Of a stretch of 64,000 nucleotides of DNA, positions 10,637 to 20,699 are shown one piece after another (position 1 is the first letter of the stretch; every line of letters starts with the position of its first letter). The stretch comes from Isoetes taiwanensis (Eukaryota > Streptophyta > Lycopodiopsida > Isoetales > Isoetaceae), in assembly GCA_021234155.1 (NCBI GenBank), contig JAJEKV010000013.1:13681877-13745876 (forward strand), in the 5' to 3' direction. Position numbers and translations under genes: made by a program. The notes below the pieces were generated by a model, which was not told where the DNA came from, did not search any database, and saw only the letters and a program-made list of their open reading frames with translations.

Positions 10637-10987
10637 GTGAGGAATTCCTGTTTTCTAGCTTTGGTCTAGAAAATTAAGATTGAATTCTTACTAGCAAAAA
10701 TGCTTACACAAGCTGACATATACAGAAGCAGCTCCATAAATTAACTGTGAGTTTCTAATTTTAGCATTAAGGCCCGTGGAGGTTAACTAAGTATGGAGTG
10801 CGTTTGAATAGTTGTATTAGTATGAAGATCTGGTATAAGATGCTATTGCCAAGGAAATAATAAAGAAAGCTTTTATTCATTGGGATAGTAGGTGGATATG
10901 CAATTTCTGTCAAAAGATCTATACGAGTTATGAACATCTCGGTTGAATAAACATGATGCATCTCACGAAAACCTAACTTTTTACAAG

Positions 10988-11169
10988 TTCCTGATGCAGC
11001 TGGACCAAAAGATGGTGTAAAATGGTGGGAGAAAGAAGGTGCACCTAATATGTATGACATTCATACAACACAGGACTTTGTTGATCGGCTTGCAAATGTC
11101 GGTGACAAGTTAGTTGTTGCAGAATTTTATGCAACATGGTGTGGATCTTGTAGGGCTCTTTATCCCAAG
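10988..11169 (+). CDS. ACHT-type (atypical Cys-His-rich) thioredoxin exon
   Basis: The exon is bounded by acceptor TTTTTACAAG and donor CCCAAG/GTATGA. It encodes about 60 residues: KWWEKEGAPNM and the Asp-Phe-Val region, then strand and active site KLVVAEFYATWCGSCRALYP. The WCGSC redox motif followed by RALYPK, and the WWEK...PNM lead-in, are the pattern I know from plant chloroplast ACHT thioredoxins, which reduce or oxidise target disulfides. The 5' exon (transit peptide) and the following exon (VNFDEN region) are not found in the window, although everything downstream was scanned by eye. This is either a captured exon or the remnant of a broken gene. The exon itself has no stop or shift, so capture or loss may be recent. 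Confidence 0.75.
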
Positions 11170-12020
11170 GTATGAGATGTAATCTAACGAAAATGCTCGG
11201 CTTGCAACTTATAATACAGGCGATACTCAAAAAGATGATACAAATTTTGAACAGATTTAGTTGTTACATAATGTCTTTCTATCTCCATGTATCTTTAGTT
11301 AGAAGGTATTGTTTCATGAGGAGATATATGTCATGTAAGCATTTTTCTGCAAGCCAGCTTTGAAACATCAAATAAACCTCTTCCAGTAGCATATTTGCTG
11401 TTTCTTCAAGGATCAAGTGAAGAACGTTATTTGCTTTTTGAAAAGATTGACTCTTAGACAGCAGAACCACATATTATTCCATCTATGCAACTTTAACTTT
11501 ACTTATTGAATTTTAGCCACTACTACAACATTCAGGGGTTACGAAGGCCATGCGCAACATATGCTCCTCCTTTGGACGATAAAATCATATTCTATTCTAT
11601 TCTATTCTTATATCTTGCTGTATGGCAAAATCATTGCTCATTTTGCATTTTTCCTCAAATTGATTTACTAGACCAGTATAAGGTTTGATACCATGGCAAG
11701 TTGCAAGTCCATGTGAATAAAAATGTGGATAGCTTGCTTGAATATTTGTGGTACTTTGCATCAGTTTGGATCTGTACCCCGTGGGATGGTATTAGTTGTG
11801 GGCATTTTGTAAGTGCCCATGATTGGGCCTTATCCATGTGATTACCTTGCATATTTCTTTCAATGAATACGAGTCTTATTATCACGTTCATGTACGCTTA
11901 TTGGCCTCCCTTTTCAACTAAAGATTATATAGTAAAACTTATCTTAGCACTCTGGATATTGCATTGCAAAGAGAAATAAAGGTTTTATAGTTCTACACAA
12001 GATATGTTGCCATCTCTTTG
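11170..12020. other. No gene recognised after the thioredoxin exon
   Basis: No continuation of the thioredoxin coding sequence is seen. A TTCTA-type microsatellite (about 11,588-11,607) resembles the tail of the LINE at 29,257 but has no LINE 3' UTR upstream. Confidence 0.35.
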
Positions 12021-12053
12021 TTTCCCTAAGCGGGCCCAAAAATTTTTTTAATA

Positions 12054-12506
12054 CAACAACCAACACATAACTACCATTAACATTAGTTAACTTAAACCAT
12101 TGCATCTAACATTTTTAAATTACAATCCCCCTGAAACCCCCTTTGGTTTGGGTGCATATTCACACGGGGGGTTATGTAGGGCAGCAAGAGCCCCTAAGAA
12201 CTTACAATACATGTACAAAATTAACACCATTAAGTACATTCCCTCAAACCTTATAGTATTTTATAAACCTCAATATACCGTGTACAAAAACTTGTACAGG
12301 CATACCCCATAAACGAGGATCGCTATGTATAGTGCAGATCAAGGAATAAAGGGCAAATATGCCCATCGGACAGCTCTCGATGCCCGGAGCAATCCCCCCT
12401 GTGAATATGCACCCAAACCAAAGGGGGTTTCAAGGGGATTGTAATTTAAAAATGTTAGATGCAATGGTTTAAGTTAATTAACGTGGTAGTTATGTGTTGG
12501 TTGTTG
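12054..12506. mobile_element. Fold-back element with about 118-bp terminal inverted repeats
   Basis: The left end (CAACAACCAACACATAACTA...) and right end (...TAGTTATGTGTTGGTTGTTG) are inverted copies for about 118 bases, including CCCCCTTTGGTTTGGGTGCA, with few mismatches. The middle of about 215 bases is non-coding. No matching target duplication is visible. GGGCCAAAAATTTTTT-like sequence just left of it recurs left of the other family copies and may belong to the element. With such long inverted ends it resembles a fold-back or Mutator-like non-autonomous element; the superfamily is not determinable. Confidence 0.8.
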
Positions 12507-12769
12507 GAAGACTCGTACCATGTCCTATTGCATTATTCCACTGCTTGGTAATGTTTACCTCGCATGCTAGTTATCGTAGTGCAGATATTTCATACTACAA
12601 CAAATGTTTGATGCTATAGTATTCACTATGCAATGCAAGCTCAATAAATTTTGGCAATATGTTAATTATCTGTAGCATGCTTACGTGATCGTATGATGAA
12701 TATTGTGCAAGCAATACTAAAGATGTTTTTTCCTTTGTTGATCAATTCCAACACAATTTCTAAGGCCCC

Positions 12770-12890
12770 AAAGGGGCCAAAAAAATTTTCACCATTGCAT
12801 CTAATACTTTAAAATTAAATTCCCCCTGAAACCCCCTTTGGTTTGGGTGCATATTCAAACGGGGGGTGAAGGCCACGAAGGGGCCAAAAT
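12770..12890. repeat. Left-end fragment of the fold-back family
   Basis: GGGGCCAAAAAAATTTT, then CACCATTGCATCTAATA, then CCCCCTTTGGTTTGGGTGCA up to ACGGGGGG match the left arm of the element at 12,054. The match ends at GGGGTGAAGGCC, where the next copy begins. Confidence 0.65.
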
Positions 12891-13235
12891 TTTTTGAGGT
12901 ATAACACAAACTATTACGTTCCACACTTAAAAATAAAATTCCCCCTTAAATCCCCTTTGGTTTGGGTGCATATTCACACGAGGGGCGATGTAGGGCAGCG
13001 AGAGCCCCTAAAATCATATTATACATGTACAAAATCAACACCATATAGTACATTGTCTCAAATCTTATAGTATTTTGCAAACTGTGTTATAAAGTATACC
13101 AAACTTGTACAGGCATACCCCACAAATGAGGATCTCTATGTACGGTCTAGATCGAGGAAGAAGGGATATATATGCTTATCCAACAGCTCTCGATGCCCCG
13201 AGTCATCCCACGTGTGAATATGCACCCAAACCACG
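12888..13235. mobile_element. Second fold-back copy, right arm truncated
   Basis: It starts with GGGGCCAAAATTTTTT, carries the left-arm block (TTTGGTTTGGGTGCATATTC) and a middle similar to 12,170-12,390 (GTAGGGCAGCGAGAGCCCCT, then CTTGTACAGGCATACCCCA). It stops within the right arm at GTGAATATGCACCCAAACCA (about 13,233). Truncation at the right suggests decay or incomplete duplication. Confidence 0.7.
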
Positions 13236-13639
13236 AAATAGTACCAGAAGGGTACTAAAGATGGAACCCATGAGGAAGGAAGTAACCCATGGGGAAAAAT
13301 ATATAGACGTGGCAACCATAGTGTTGTAAGGGAGAACTCGAAGGGAGAAAACCATAAAAGGAAAAAATACCTATAGTGAAAGAAAAGTGGCAAAATCAAG
13401 GCTCCAACCATAAGGGGTCAAGTTATGAGTTGTTGCGAGTTGAAGGGGAAAAAAATTGGCACGAACCATGGAAGTAGAAATACCCATGGAAGAAAGAGAG
13501 AGGATGGCCGTAGCCTTATGGGAAAGGCAAAAAGAAAATCAAAACAGAAAAGGAGGAATAAGACTGCAATGGATGCAAGGGAGCAATGATAAAGGGAAAA
13601 TTTGGGAAAAGATATCGGGTTAAGTCACGAAGTTCTGAA
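13236..13639. other. No gene seen; A/G-rich
   Basis: A purine-rich stretch with scattered in-frame stops. It adjoins the truncated right end of the second Gypsy element. Confidence 0.3.
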
Positions 13640-14720
13640 GCGAAATAAGTCACCCTAAGCTATGGCCAGTGCACTAGAAGGGAAATAATTAGCTTCAGCA
13701 CTATAAAATTTGTGACTTTCATAATCAATAACTTTTCCCTCTTGCATTAATACAGCTCCGATCCCATAATCACTTGCATCCGTCATAACATCATAAGGCT
13801 TGTGAGGATCTGCAATGGTCAAAATAGGAGCCATGGTTAATGCATTCTTAAGGTTGATAAAGCTTCGTTCAGCTTATTGAGTTCATCGAAATGGAATATT
13901 TTTACGCAACAAATTCGTCAAAAGTGTTGCTTCTAGAGAGAAATTCTTAACAAACTTACGATAAAAACTTGCAAGACCAAGAAAGGATCATACGTCATGT
14001 TGGTTCTATGGTACAGGCATGTGCATATTGCCATAACCTTCTGTAGATCAACTGAAATTCCCTGGGCAGAGATAAAATGTCCCAAGTATTCAATATGATC
14101 TCTAAAAAAGAGACTTTTCTTAAGATTAATAAAATATTCATGTTTTTGCAACAGGGCCAAAACAACTTTTACCAATTCCTCATGTTCTTCTAAGCTCTTA
14201 GAATACTCAAGAATGTCATCGAGATACACAATAATCCCCTTTTGAAGATGGTCACGAAATAGATCATTCATAGCTGCCATAAATGTGGCAGGAGCATTAG
14301 TTAAACCAAAAAGCATAACCATATTTTCATAGTGACCAAAGTGTGTTCTAAAGGCCATCTTATGTTCGTGGTCTTCTTTAATTCCTATCTGATGATATCC
14401 GCTTTTCAAATCAATCTTAGAAAAATATTTGCTACCTTGAAGACGCTCTAAAAGATCATCAATACGTGGCATCGGGTATCGATTCTTAATAGTTATCTTG
14501 TTGAGCGCACGATAATCCACACAACACCGCATGGTCTTGTCCCCCCTCCCCTCCCCGTTTTGACCAATAACATAGGTGCACCATAAGGACTACGACTTGG
14601 ACAGATATAATCTCGCTCAAGAAGATCGGAAAGCTGGCACTCGATCTCCAAAGATTCTTGATGCGAGACTCGATATGGAGCTTGAGATGGAGGAGCGGAA
14701 ACCAGAGCAATGTCAATCGC
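13640..14720 (-). pseudogene. Gypsy RT and partial RNase H
   Basis: The segment 14,532-13,933 encodes RT blocks CVDYRALNKITIKNRYPMPR, FSKIDLKSGYHQI, LTNAPATF and the catalytic YLDD. Upstream, the RT start (LLERDYICPSRSPYGAP) is in a different frame (within 14,963-14,493), separated by a shift in a G-rich run near 14,545. Downstream, RNase H is readable in pieces (DVMTDASDYGIGAVLMQEG), with a stop near 13,877, and ends at about 13,640. It is non-functional. Confidence 0.85.
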
Positions 14721-15290
14721 ATGGTCCACACTCCTTCGTAGAGGTAGCTCCGGACTGGAGTCCTGCATCAAAAAATGTCTTAAATTCATGAAGAGGAAAT
14801 GTAGGTGGAAAGACGAAAAAGTCAACACCCTTCTTAGTTTCCTCATTTTCATATGCTTTATCATGTACAAGTAAGGTAAACAATTGAGCTTGTTGTTTAC
14901 ATACCAGCTTCTTAATTTGAATGTCTGAAAGTAATGGAGTCGATGGTAAATCATACTCTCCATGTAATTCGTACCTTTTTCCCTCCACCTGAAGTTTCAT
15001 AATGTGTCTTCGAAAGCTGATGAACGGATCATACTTCCACAACCACTCTTGACCGATAATCATATCAATGTGGGTCAATTCTATGATAGCAAAAGAATCT
15101 CGTGCATGAAAGGCCTGAATTCGGTAGCTGATGTCCACCTTATCGGAGGAGATTTGAGAACTCCCATCTGCTACTTGGACATCAAGTGGCTGGTCGTAGG
15201 GAATGGTTAAAAGTCTCAACTTAGAGGTCATGTTGCATGAAATGAAATTATGACAACATCCTAAGTCTACTAAAATAATAAACTCCTGAC
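14713..15290 (-). pseudogene. Gypsy protease region
   Basis: Reading from 15,290, ILVDLGCCHNFIS corresponds to the Asp-Ser/Thr-Gly protease site of plant chromoviruses, here D-L-G with Cys. It is followed by the DMIIGQEWLWKY block, which is typical after the flap. The segment runs to 14,713 at 172 codons in the open part. D-L-G instead of D-S/T-G suggests loss of activity, in line with the other damage. Confidence 0.7.
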
Positions 15291-15399
15291 CTTAAGGATC
15301 CCTTGATCTTAAAAGTGTATTAGGTAAAAATGGGGTGTCTTTCGCTTGAGCAACCCCCACATATACCACATTGTTAGATCTTGTATTCCTACCTCTCTT

Positions 15400-16558
15400 A
15401 TCGTTGTTCTTGAGATTGTCCCTTTCATTCTTAGAATCCCTTAGATTTCTTGTGGGGACATTGGTAAAACATATGTCCACCTTTTCCACATATATAACAT
15501 AAGCCTTTTTGTCTCTACTCTGTCTTTTGTTGATCATTAAGTTTCTTGAAGACAGCTTTATTATCATTCTTCTTAAAAGAACTTTGGTGAGGATCCTTAT
15601 TATTAGAGGAAATTCGAATTGAAGCATTTCGATCAATAACTTTTTGATCAAGATCAGGTATGAAGTCTGCTACTACTTCAACGAGTTCAATTGCATCTTG
15701 AAGATCTTCCGGAGATGACTTCTCAACTTCTCTTCTTACATATTCTTTAGTCCCCAAAGAAATCAATGCAGCTTCGTCTTCTCCGTTAGATCCTCAATCT
15801 CCAAAACACAGGATGTAAAATCTTGCACATAGGAAGCAATGCTTCCTGTTTGGCTTAATTCATGTAACTTATTCCTCAATTTGAGATCAACAATAGAAGG
15901 TATGATATAGTTCCATAATTTCTTAATAAACTTGTTCCATGTTTCAATCTTATATGCCTGCCCTTGTTGGACAGCTTTGGTATGGCGTCGTCACCATGAC
16001 AAGGCATCCTTTTCTAAGGGGTTTGAGGCACAAAGGACCTCCTCCAAGTTTGAGGTTTCAGCAGATTGAAAATATTGTTCCATTTTAAAAATCCAATCTG
16101 AGAGGATCGTTTTATTTCTAGCCCCATTATATGGTTTAGGCAAAGGAGGAACATAAGATTTCTTATCTCTTTTTAAAAGGTGGTATAATTGTTTAACCTT
16201 TGGAGAGAAGTCGTTGGGTTCCTCTTTGCCTTTTTGTCTATCTCCCTTCTCTTCGTCTTCATCAGAGCCCTCATCACGCCTGCGCCTACGGCTCCCTTCA
16301 CTTTGTAACTCGACAAGTTGGGCAGCCATAGCATGAAGTTGCGCACGCAGGTCATGCATTTCCTCTTGGAGAAGGTCCCCGATGCTGAAGTAAATCTACG
16401 TCCAATCGGTCCCCATGTTTAGAGTCCTCGGGTTCCTCATGTTTACCGTCTTCAAGTTTAACATCCTGAAGCGTTTCCGTATCAAGAGGAACTGAAGTGC
16501 TTGCCTCTGGCTTGGGATCACTATCTTTGGGTGGGTCTCTAAGGGGAGATGCCCCCAC
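15400..16558 (-). pseudogene. Gypsy gag fragments
   Basis: The ORF 16,359-15,991 (122 codons) has an N-terminal helix (LRAQLHAMAAQLVELQ), an Arg/Asp/Glu-rich stretch and the capsid start (LSDWIFKMEQYF). The ORF 16,558-16,352 upstream is Pro/Asp/Glu-rich and may be the gag N-terminus in another frame. A degenerate zinc knuckle (VDICFTNVPTRN, with Cys residues replaced) lies near 15,460-15,510. Several frame changes break the gene. Confidence 0.65.
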
Positions 16559-16819
16559 CCCTGGAGTGGTACTAGATTCTTTTAGAGGGCCGTCTTTTCT
16601 TAAAGGATACAGGGAGTATTTTTAAAATATAACTTTATTTCTTCCTCTTTATGCCCTGCATGGTTAAAGTAGCGACGGCGGAATCTTCTTCGATGGCTTC
16701 TTCCAGCGACGGTGAAGGTTTCTTCCCACGGCGGCAGTTCTTGGGCAGTGCTTAGGATTTCCTTGTTGATTTCTTAGGGTTTTTCAGAGTTCTTAAGCTT
16801 TCTAATGTTTCTTGAGTTC

Positions 16820-17840
16820 TGTGACGTCCCCTATTTCGTCTATGATGTTCCCATCATATCGGAAGGCGGAGTTCATCCCCATGGCAGTCAAACTGACAGG
16901 GGCCATCTATCGGACACCAATCCTTCGACAAGGGACCGATGAGGAAGAATGGATGGGTCATTTGTCCCATCTTCCCTCGGGACCGTCCTAGCTGCGGAAG
17001 CGTGAGTATACATAAGCACATGACATCAATATATAAACAGAGTCACCTCGAGGGGCTACTGCTGGGTTGCATCTCCCCAGTCCCGATGAGGCAGGAGGAG
17101 AGTCACCTCCCCTCCAGAGGCATGCATGCCCATCACAGGTGGCTAGAGGGCCACTGCCCGTATTCGACTTGAACCTCATTGAAGATGACGCATCACCCAA
17201 GAGGTGTCGAGCTCATGCCTTGCCCACACGCAGTGGCAAGCATTAAGCCTAACCCACTAAGATCTTTGGTAGGCTTTACACATCAGAGGGATCAATCAAT
17301 GATGGGACCAGTCCCCCTTATTCCACCGGTCTAGCCCCGCCACTCACAACCAGGCGGGCTCTTGTACATGGGCCGCATTAATTGGGAATTAATGAGGTTA
17401 TCTAGGATCATCTGCTACTGAAGGTTTCAGGGTCCCTACCCCCCTTCCCACATACACAGGAGAGCATAGAATGGAACATCATCATCATCAAAGAACTGAA
17501 ATACTGAATAAGATCTAATCTATCTTACCTAAACATACATGGCTAGGTTCCTTCGTTACGGCTAGTGACCTTAGGATCTACAAGGCTGCTAAGACTGATC
17601 TAACATACTATCCTAGCTCATTGCTGGGCTAAGAGTCGGCTTTGCACAACAAAATTGCAGGTTACCTGATCCTTGGCTTGCTCCAGTTCCCTGAATCGCA
17701 TCCATGCCTTTGTTCTTGCTGAAGACAGCTGCTCCTGAGGGATCTATTGTGCAAAGGCGGCTCGGCAGCGCCTGACAATGCGGAATAGCAGTTTGCCTTG
17801 GCCGGAATGGCTCAGGGAAGCCAAAATGCGAAAATGGAAA
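16820..17840 (-). repeat. LTR-like block X, copy 1
   Basis: It is similar along its length to 47,364-48,555, for example CACATGACATCAATATATAA, CATGCATGCCCATCACAGG and CATACATGGCTAGGTTCCTT. In the other copy the equivalent of the 16,820 edge is followed by a tRNA primer-binding site, which identifies it as the 3' edge of a 5' LTR on the minus strand. Here the primer site is missing and the gag leader of the second Gypsy element follows. The upstream edge is uncertain because similarity continues into the tandem repeats at 17,840 onwards. Copy 1 has 131 bases (about 17,688-17,818) absent from copy 2. Confidence 0.65.
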
Positions 17841-17955
17841 ATGTTTAGGGTTACCCCTTTTGTTCCTTATACATGAACTTTTAGGGTTAAGTTAGAAGGG
17901 ACCAAATGGGATATTGTCACTTGGCAAGGGGGTTTAATTGCATATGTTTAATATA

Positions 17956-18411
17956 CATAACACATCTTGTTCAATATCATACTATGATAAGGGGATCTTT
18001 CACCCCCTTACTTTATCATCTATTATTCACAAAATTTTTATGGTTTGCACCATTATCATTAACATCATTCCAAAATTTTCTAATTAAGGTTCGATTTAGT
18101 CTCCTTGCAACACATTATGACAAAACATGTGTAAGTCTTCGCAGTGCGACCTTCCTGCCGCTAGACTCCCCTATTGGCCTGCAGGTCCAACACTACGTCA
18201 GTATACATTTAATTATTTTAAAGTTGGTTATTAGTGAACCACCCATTAATTACAATTTATATGGATGCAAGGCTAATCCTCTGGCGTAGGAAGATCATGT
18301 TTCTTCCATCTTGGCCGTGGAGACGGCGTCCTATCATGCCTAAGATGATCACTCATGCCTACACCTTTAGTTGCCTTTGGCGTGAAGGATGATGTCCTTC
18401 CCGTAGTAGGC
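17956..18411. repeat. About 455-bp segment flanked by 90-bp direct repeats
   Basis: The sequence at about 17,862-17,955 (TTGTTCCTTATACATGAACT onward) recurs at 18,412-18,503, and the segment between is absent from copy 2 of this region (48,590-48,680). A 127-codon plus-strand frame (17,906-18,289) crosses it but shows no domain. It may be an insertion, or a repeat monomer whose middle diverged. Confidence 0.5.
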
Positions 18412-18423
18412 ATTGTTCCTTAT

Positions 18424-19111
18424 ACATGAACTTTTAGGGTTAGGTTAGAAGGGACCAAATGGGATATTGCCACTTGACAAGGGAGTTTAATTGCATATGT
18501 TAATATACATGTGCAATATATGAGGTTGCCCCCTAGGCGCAACTCTTTACGGCTCTCAAGTGCTTGCCATGGTGATATGTACGTGTGACGTGGCAGTATA
18601 ATATACGTATTCGGACTGTATGTTATGCTGGAACGTCACAAGTTCTTGTTGCCAAATATCAGATTTTTAGTTTTGTCTGATTGATTGGCAGATCCTTACA
18701 GATTTTAAATTCTTACAGATTATAAGTTCTTACGGACTGGTAGTTTCACCTAGGCTTCTATTATTTTACATGAACTTTTAGGGTTAGGTTAGAAGGGACC
18801 AAATGGGATATTGCCACTTGGCAAGGGAGTTTAATTACATATGTTAATATACATGTGCAATATATGAGGTTGCCCCCTAGGCGCAACTCTTTACGGCTCT
18901 CAAGTGCTTGCCATGGTGATATGTACGTGTGACGTGGTAGTATAATATATGTATTCGGACCGTATGTTATGCTGGAACGTCACAAGTTCTTATTGCCAAA
19001 TATCAGATTTTTAGTTTTGTCTGGTTGATTGGCAGATCCTTACAGATTTTAAATTCTTACAGATTATAAGTTCTTACCGATTGGTAGTTTCACCTAGGCT
19101 TCTATTATTTT
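18424..19111. repeat. Two 344-bp tandem repeats
   Basis: ACATGAACTTTTAGGGTTAG begins at 18,424 and again at 18,768, with about 98 percent identity by eye over 344 bases. Marker strings are GAGGTTGCCCCCTAGGCGCA and GTACGTGTGACGTGGCAGTA, the latter G to T changed in the second unit. One related monomer is at 48,605-48,925. Near-identity suggests a recent duplication compared with the diverged 48-kb copy. Confidence 0.85.
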
Positions 19112-19257
19112 TCAGGGCTTAACAGATTCATCACATTATTTCTTTCTATGTTTTTGTCTCATTTATCCTTGAAAAATAATAACAAAAGCAATAGTATGGA
19201 ACTAACTTGGTGAATGCTTTGATCTTCCAATCTTCTTGCATGTCCTTGGATCTTCAA

Positions 19258-19269
19258 GCTCTGATACCA
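19258..19269 (-). promoter_or_regulatory. tRNA-Met primer-binding site of LTR block Y, copy 1
   Basis: The minus strand reads TGGTATCAGAGC, the common plant retrotransposon primer-binding site complementary to the initiator tRNA-Met 3' end. It lies two bases from TTTCA, the 3' edge of block Y. Confidence 0.8.
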
Positions 19270-19271
19270 AT

Positions 19272-20100
19272 TGAAAGAAACCCAAGAGAGAGAAGCCAAA
19301 GATATATTATCTAATACTTCTCCTTTTATTATGTAATTTTAAAAATGATACAAAAGAGGACATAAGTCCCAAAATGAAAAGTCTTGTCTCAAAAGACATG
19401 TACAAAGGTATAAATATAGTATATTATAATCTACTGTATATTTCTACCATGCTCATGGTTTCTTGCGCTAAGCTTGGCCTCTATGATAATAAAAAGAAAT
19501 CCCAAGCTCAAAAGAATCTCAAACGCGATCTTTCTGAGCTAGGCATCTAAGAAAAGATAGACTATTACACAAGTACAATTAAATTGAGTGCATGATCATT
19601 TTTCTTATATTCCATGAAGAAGGCAAATTACATCATGAAGGAGGCTTTTGAATTTGAAGTTGGGATCCCCAACAAATAATAATAGTTGCAAATTCTAAAA
19701 GATAAGATAAGATAAGATGAATTTTTACGTCCACGGGAACCCAACGGGTTATGGGATACAATATGTATTGCGACTTCTCTTTTAAGCACAAACCAATAAT
19801 AAGAATTGCAACTTTTGGAAAAAAGAATAACTTCCCTTGTGAATACAAAATTGAGATCCCCAACCAATGATAAGTGCTGCAATTTTTAAAATTTGTACGA
19901 TCCTTCTGCAATATCTTTCTATTATTCTAATCCTTTAATCATCTAAATCTTTTTTGTTTAAATCTTTCCTGTAAAAGCTTCATGAAACAATATATTTTCC
20001 AGGACTGTTTCTTCAAACTAATGATAAAACCTTTTTGCACAAATAACTTACGTCAAAGCTCTGCCATCAAATCTCTGATCTGTATGAATTGGAACTTAAT
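19272..20100 (-). repeat. LTR block Y, copy 1
   Basis: Its minus-strand 3' edge (CTTTCA, 19,272) adjoins the primer-binding site. Similarity to the copy at 49,075-50,995 runs to about 20,100 (GTATGAATTGGAACTTAA). The block is AT-rich and holds three related motifs of the form CCAA-CAAT-ATAAT-GTTGCAA near 19,667, 19,790 and 19,862. No coding is seen. The upstream edge cannot be fixed from two copies. Confidence 0.65.
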
Positions 20101-20116
20101 TTTAACATCATTATGA

Positions 20117-20697
20117 TAGGGAATAAATTATTAATCACATATTTCTTATTAGCCATAGTGGCTTTAGCTAAACTTGTTCGAGATTAATCCCAAAACTTTA
20201 TGTGGTTTAGCTAAACTCTACATATTTTGCCCTCGTACTTTCTAATGTTTAGCTAAACTAACCCAAATTTATCCCAAAACATTCTGTGATGTGGCGAACG
20301 GAAAACATTAAGCTAAAAGTACTATATTATTTTCATTTATTTTCATTCACTTTAGTAGTTTTTTTTGTGAAAATATTCTTAAACAATGCTAGCTAGCTAA
20401 AGTCTAGGCCTCAAATTATTCTATAGATGCTAGAAAAGTAATTACTGTTCATATTTCATTCCGTTCATAGATGCTAGAAACTTAGGGAAGGCCCTAAATT
20501 CATTCCATAAGTTTCTATGGTTTAGCTAAACCGTACAAAATTTTACTCTCTTATTTAATAACTTTGGCTAAAGAGATTGAAGATTGGTGCGGGTGCGAAA
20601 AAAGTTAAGTTTTCCCAATTTTTTCCATTTACTTTAGCCTTTTGAAATTGTGTCAAAAATTGCCAAATAGCTAAGTTTAGCTCTTAAATTATCCATG
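20117..20697. mobile_element. Small non-autonomous TIR element, copy 1 (family of 62,257)
   Basis: It is an inverted copy of 62,257-62,859. TAGGGAATAAATTA at the left and the reverse complement of CATGGATAATTTA at the right are its imperfect inverted ends. Internally TTTAGCTAAAC-type motifs recur in both orientations. It is non-coding. No 8-bp target duplication is visible here, unlike the 62-kb copy. Confidence 0.65.
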
Positions 20698-20699
20698 GT

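Larger units (their letters stand above)
13640..16558 (-). mobile_element. Second Ty3/Gypsy element, internally decayed, integrase lost
   Basis: On the minus strand gag fragments (16,558 to about 15,400), protease (15,290-14,713) and RT with RNase H (about 14,720-13,640) are in Gypsy order. Integrase is absent: the similarity stops inside RNase H near 13,640, next to fold-back elements. The RT (YLDDILEYS, YMPxIDDL-like) is chromovirus-like and unlike that of the first element, so this is a separate lineage. Many frameshifts and stops are present. LTR-like block X lies about 260 bases upstream of the gag segment. Confidence 0.85.

Noticed and set aside
11588-11607. (TTCTA)n as the tail of another LINE copy
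   Set aside because: No LINE 3' UTR sequence precedes it, unlike 42,735-42,985.
17906-18289. 127-codon plus-strand frame
   Set aside because: It crosses a repeat boundary and the 17,956-18,411 segment absent from the other copy; composition is like random AT-rich sequence.
19628-19911. Minus-strand frames repeated at 49,498-49,704
   Set aside because: Similarity is explained by the duplicated LTR block Y; stops and indels differ between copies without regard to frame.
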